DNA of 64,000 nucleotides, taken from positions 62,001-126,000 of the forward strand of contig NZ_NJFZ01000015.1 of NCBI RefSeq assembly GCF_002270355.1. Direction: 5' to 3'. This stretch comes from Flectobacillus sp. BAB-3569 (lineage in GTDB: Bacteria; Bacteroidota; Bacteroidia; Cytophagales; Spirosomataceae). Of the stretch, positions 62,090 through 64,000 are shown piece after piece. The position numbers were made by a program, and so were the translations under genes. How positions within the stretch are numbered: the first letter of the stretch is position 1; each line of letters opens with the position of its first letter. The notes below the pieces were generated by a model, which saw nothing but the letters and a program-made list of their open reading frames with translations, was not told where the DNA came from and did no database searches.

Positions 62090-62986
62090 TTAGTTTTTCC
62101 TTCCAAACAATGCCAATACACCAATCGTCAGCATAATCATGAAGCTTCCGAGCATATCTATTTTACCAAATGGAGTGTTTAACCAGAAAATAGCCATTGC
62201 TGTAGACGAAAGTGGCTCTGCGCAGGCAAGCAAACTACTGGTTTGTGCGCCAACTATTGTCACTGCTTTCAAAAAAGCATAAAATGCTGCCAAACTCCCT
62301 AATAGCAAAATAAAACCAGTGTAGGCAAAAGATTGCGAATCCCAAGTTCCTGATACCTTCCAAGGCGCAAATACACAACTAAAAATAACACCTCCAACAA
62401 ACATAGCCCAACCAATTACGGTAGTCACTTCGTAGCGGTTCATCAAGCCGACTGGTAATAAACTATAAACCGCCAAAGCAACTGCGGAGGCAATTCCCCA
62501 AAGAAGACCTTCAGTAGAGATGGCTAAACTGCCAAATCTGCCGTGTGTAACCAATAAAAATGTACCTGAAAGTGCTAAGATAATCGCCACAAATTCGATG
62601 AAATTGGGTAATCTTCTTTGTTTAAAAGCCATGTAAATCGCTATAAAGACAGGTCCCATATATTGTAAAACGGTAGCTGTGGCAGCATTCGACTTATGAA
62701 TTGCTTCAAAATACGTGTATTGCACTGCCACCATTCCGAGCACACTAAATGCCAGAAGCAATAGGGTATCGCGTTTATTACTCCATATTTTCCATAAATC
62801 TAAGCCACGAAAAAGGGCAATCATCAATAAAATACTACCCGCTACCAACAAACGTAGCGTTACGAGCCAACCAGGATTGATACCTCGTTGACTAAATAAA
62901 AACTGTCCAAATGTTCCTGAAACGCCCCATGTAATGACGGCAAAAATGGCTAATCCAAATCCTGCGATTCTTTGCTGACTATTCAT
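62090..62986 (-). CDS. EamA/DMT-family transporter
   Basis: A 298-residue protein with ten predicted membrane segments in two repeats, the EamA arrangement. It is read from ATG 62986 (MNSQQRIAGFGLAIFAVITW); a start at 63010 would add eight polar residues. The first repeat begins WGVSGTFGQFLFSQRGINPG, the second LLWGIASAVALAVYSLLPVG. ACAEPLSSTAMAIFWLNTP is the usual end motif. DMT transporters move metabolites or drugs across the inner membrane; the substrate is not known. Confidence 0.9.
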   Translation of the reverse strand: MNSQQRIAGFGLAIFAVITWGVSGTFGQFLFSQRGINPGWLVTLRLLVAGSILLMIALFRGLDLWKIWSNKRDTLLLLAFSVLGMVAVQYTYFEAIHKSNAATATVLQYMGPVFIAIYMAFKQRRLPNFIEFVAIILALSGTFLLVTHGRFGSLAISTEGLLWGIASAVALAVYSLLPVGLMNRYEVTTVIGWAMFVGGVIFSCVFAPWKVSGTWDSQSFAYTGFILLLGSLAAFYAFLKAVTIVGAQTSSLLACAEPLSSTAMAIFWLNTPFGKIDMLGSFMIMLTIGVLALFGRKN

Positions 62987-63202
62987 AATGTAAGATTTGT
63001 CTGTTGACAAAAGTATTTTGAGGTCGCAAAATTAGAGTTATCTAGTGGTTTATACTTAATAGCTTTAGAAAAATCCAAAAACAAACTCTAATAGTAATAT
63101 TTCAAGTTGAAATTAGTGATAAAATCACTTAAACGTCTGTTTTTCAGGAAGATAATTTAAGGAGTAGGGTGGATTTCTGATTACTGGACAAAATTGAAGT
63201 TC

Positions 63203-63255
63203 CTAGTTCAAGACTTAGTCTTGTACTTACTTTTTTAAACAGTTTTAAACTGTTT
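63203..63255 (+). repeat. REP-like palindromic repeat, locus 6
   Basis: TAGTTCAAGACTTAGTCTTG, then a T-rich spacer and CAGTTTTAAACTG. It is the main structured element in the roughly 330-base gap between the EamA and AEC genes. The rest is AT-rich or carries a short ACTCAAAACTCCCAATTCAA repeat. Confidence 0.8.
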
Positions 63256-63315
63256 TCAAAATTCAGTGAAAAAGGACAAAGGACAACTCCTCACTCAAAA
63301 CTCCCAATTCAACAC

Positions 63316-64000
63316 TCATCTCAGTCCCATGCCGAGTACCAAGCCCCACATCAATACAAAGCTGATAATCATCGAAATGTTGACTAAAAGCCCAGCAATT
63401 TTGGAATCATATCCAAGTTCATCAGCAAATGGGAGTAGTGTCATCCCTACTGGCAGAATCATGCAGATTAATACAATGCTTCTGTAGAGTGGTTCAAAAG
63501 GAAGATTGTAATATAGAAAAAAGCCTAGTGTTAAACCAACAGCATAACGGATAACCAATACACTTGCGATTTTTTTGAAGATTTCTGGTTTTAATTCAAT
63601 ACTCAAATAAATACCCATTATGAGTAATACAAGTACCTTATTTCCTTTTGCCAAAATATCAATAATATTGACCAATACCTCTGGTAATTCAATTTTAGTT
63701 AAGTTAACAAACAAGCCTAGTAACATCGCTTGAAAGGGTAGGAGGGTAAAGATTTTGAGAAATGCCTTTTTGAGTTTCTCTCTTTTTCTTACCACTTGAG
63801 CCTCATTGGTTTCTGCAAAAATGACGCCTGTTCCATATACCATACAGAAAACCACAATAGAGTTTCCCATATCAAATAGCGCAGCAAAGACCATCCCTGC
63901 GGGGCCCCAAATACCTTCTATCAATGGAAAAGCAAATAACCCTAAGTTAAATCCACCACTTGCCATGGTCAATAAACCACGAAGTCGTTTGGTTTGACTT
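63316..64000 (-). CDS. AEC (auxin efflux carrier) family transporter, C-terminal part (runs off window)
   Basis: The frame is open through base 64000 on the minus strand, so about 228 C-terminal residues are visible and the N-terminus lies outside. Segments SGGFNLGLFAFPLIEGIWGP, GMVFAALFDMGNSIVVFCMV and ILPVGMTLLPFADELGYDSK match the AEC/PIN-like transporter core, with several membrane helices. Members export organic acids or auxin-like compounds. The substrate is unknown. Confidence 0.85.
   Translation of the reverse strand, partial: SQTKRLRGLLTMASGGFNLGLFAFPLIEGIWGPAGMVFAALFDMGNSIVVFCMVYGTGVIFAETNEAQVVRKREKLKKAFLKIFTLLPFQAMLLGLFVNLTKIELPEVLVNIIDILAKGNKVLVLLIMGIYLSIELKPEIFKKIASVLVIRYAVGLTLGFFLYYNLPFEPLYRSIVLICMILPVGMTLLPFADELGYDSKIAGLLVNISMIISFVLMWGLVLGMGLR

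Overview
The window looks like chromosomal DNA of an AT-rich member of the Bacteroidota, probably order Cytophagales. The evidence is a SusC/SusD pair, several TonB-dependent receptors with carboxypeptidase-regulatory-like N-termini, LytTR/LytS two-component signalling, a viroplasmin-type RNase H and promoter-like boxes of the form TTTG-N20-TAnnTTTG. No tRNA, rRNA, CRISPR array or insertion sequence was recognised.

Layout. 1-4.2 kb: the 5' end of a secreted PQQ-type sugar dehydrogenase, a periplasmic class II cyclic-nucleotide phosphodiesterase, and a possible glycosyltransferase with a Wzx-like flippase. 4.4-17.5 kb: glycan use, with a GH2 hydrolase, a SusC/SusD pair and a large multidomain PQQ dehydrogenase/cytochrome c. 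Between them sits a secreted protein with ADP-ribosyltransferase-like motifs that overlaps a small acidic gene (possible toxin and immunity pair). 17.7-22.6 kb: a visibly AT-richer island with a coiled-coil McrB-like AAA+ ATPase and a DUF2357/PD-(D/E)XK McrC-like nuclease. Two 123-bp direct repeats precede it and a related hairpin follows it. 22.6-29.3 kb: housekeeping xerD and aroQ, a class V aminotransferase, MarC and a TonB receptor. 29.5-33.2 kb: an ECF sigma factor, a putative anti-sigma, a Spy-like protein, then YHYH, MORN-repeat and SCO1 proteins, which may form an envelope or metal-stress module. 33.3-35.6 kb: three small outer-membrane barrels. 35.9-43 kb: rnhA, a TrmN6-type methyltransferase, GT2, tcdA, an SGNH-like protein, a GreA-like protein and lepA. 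43.2-51.6 kb: an S41 peptidase, a LytS/LytTR operon and outer-membrane barrels. 51.7-64 kb: DoxX-like protein, tex, LysE, broken XRE and ATPase genes, NlpC/P60, DinB, a BlaI/BlaR1-type system with a clear operator array, EamA and AEC transporters.

Two features cut across the window. First, four genes (McrC-like nuclease, aroQ, AAA ATPase, blaR1-like) are each broken by exactly one missing base at a run of 5-6 T, and each is restored by adding one T. This points to homopolymer undercalling in the assembly rather than four independent gene losses. Second, intergenic regions carry several dispersed palindromic repeat families, including a REP-like element present at six loci and a MITE-like inverted repeat.
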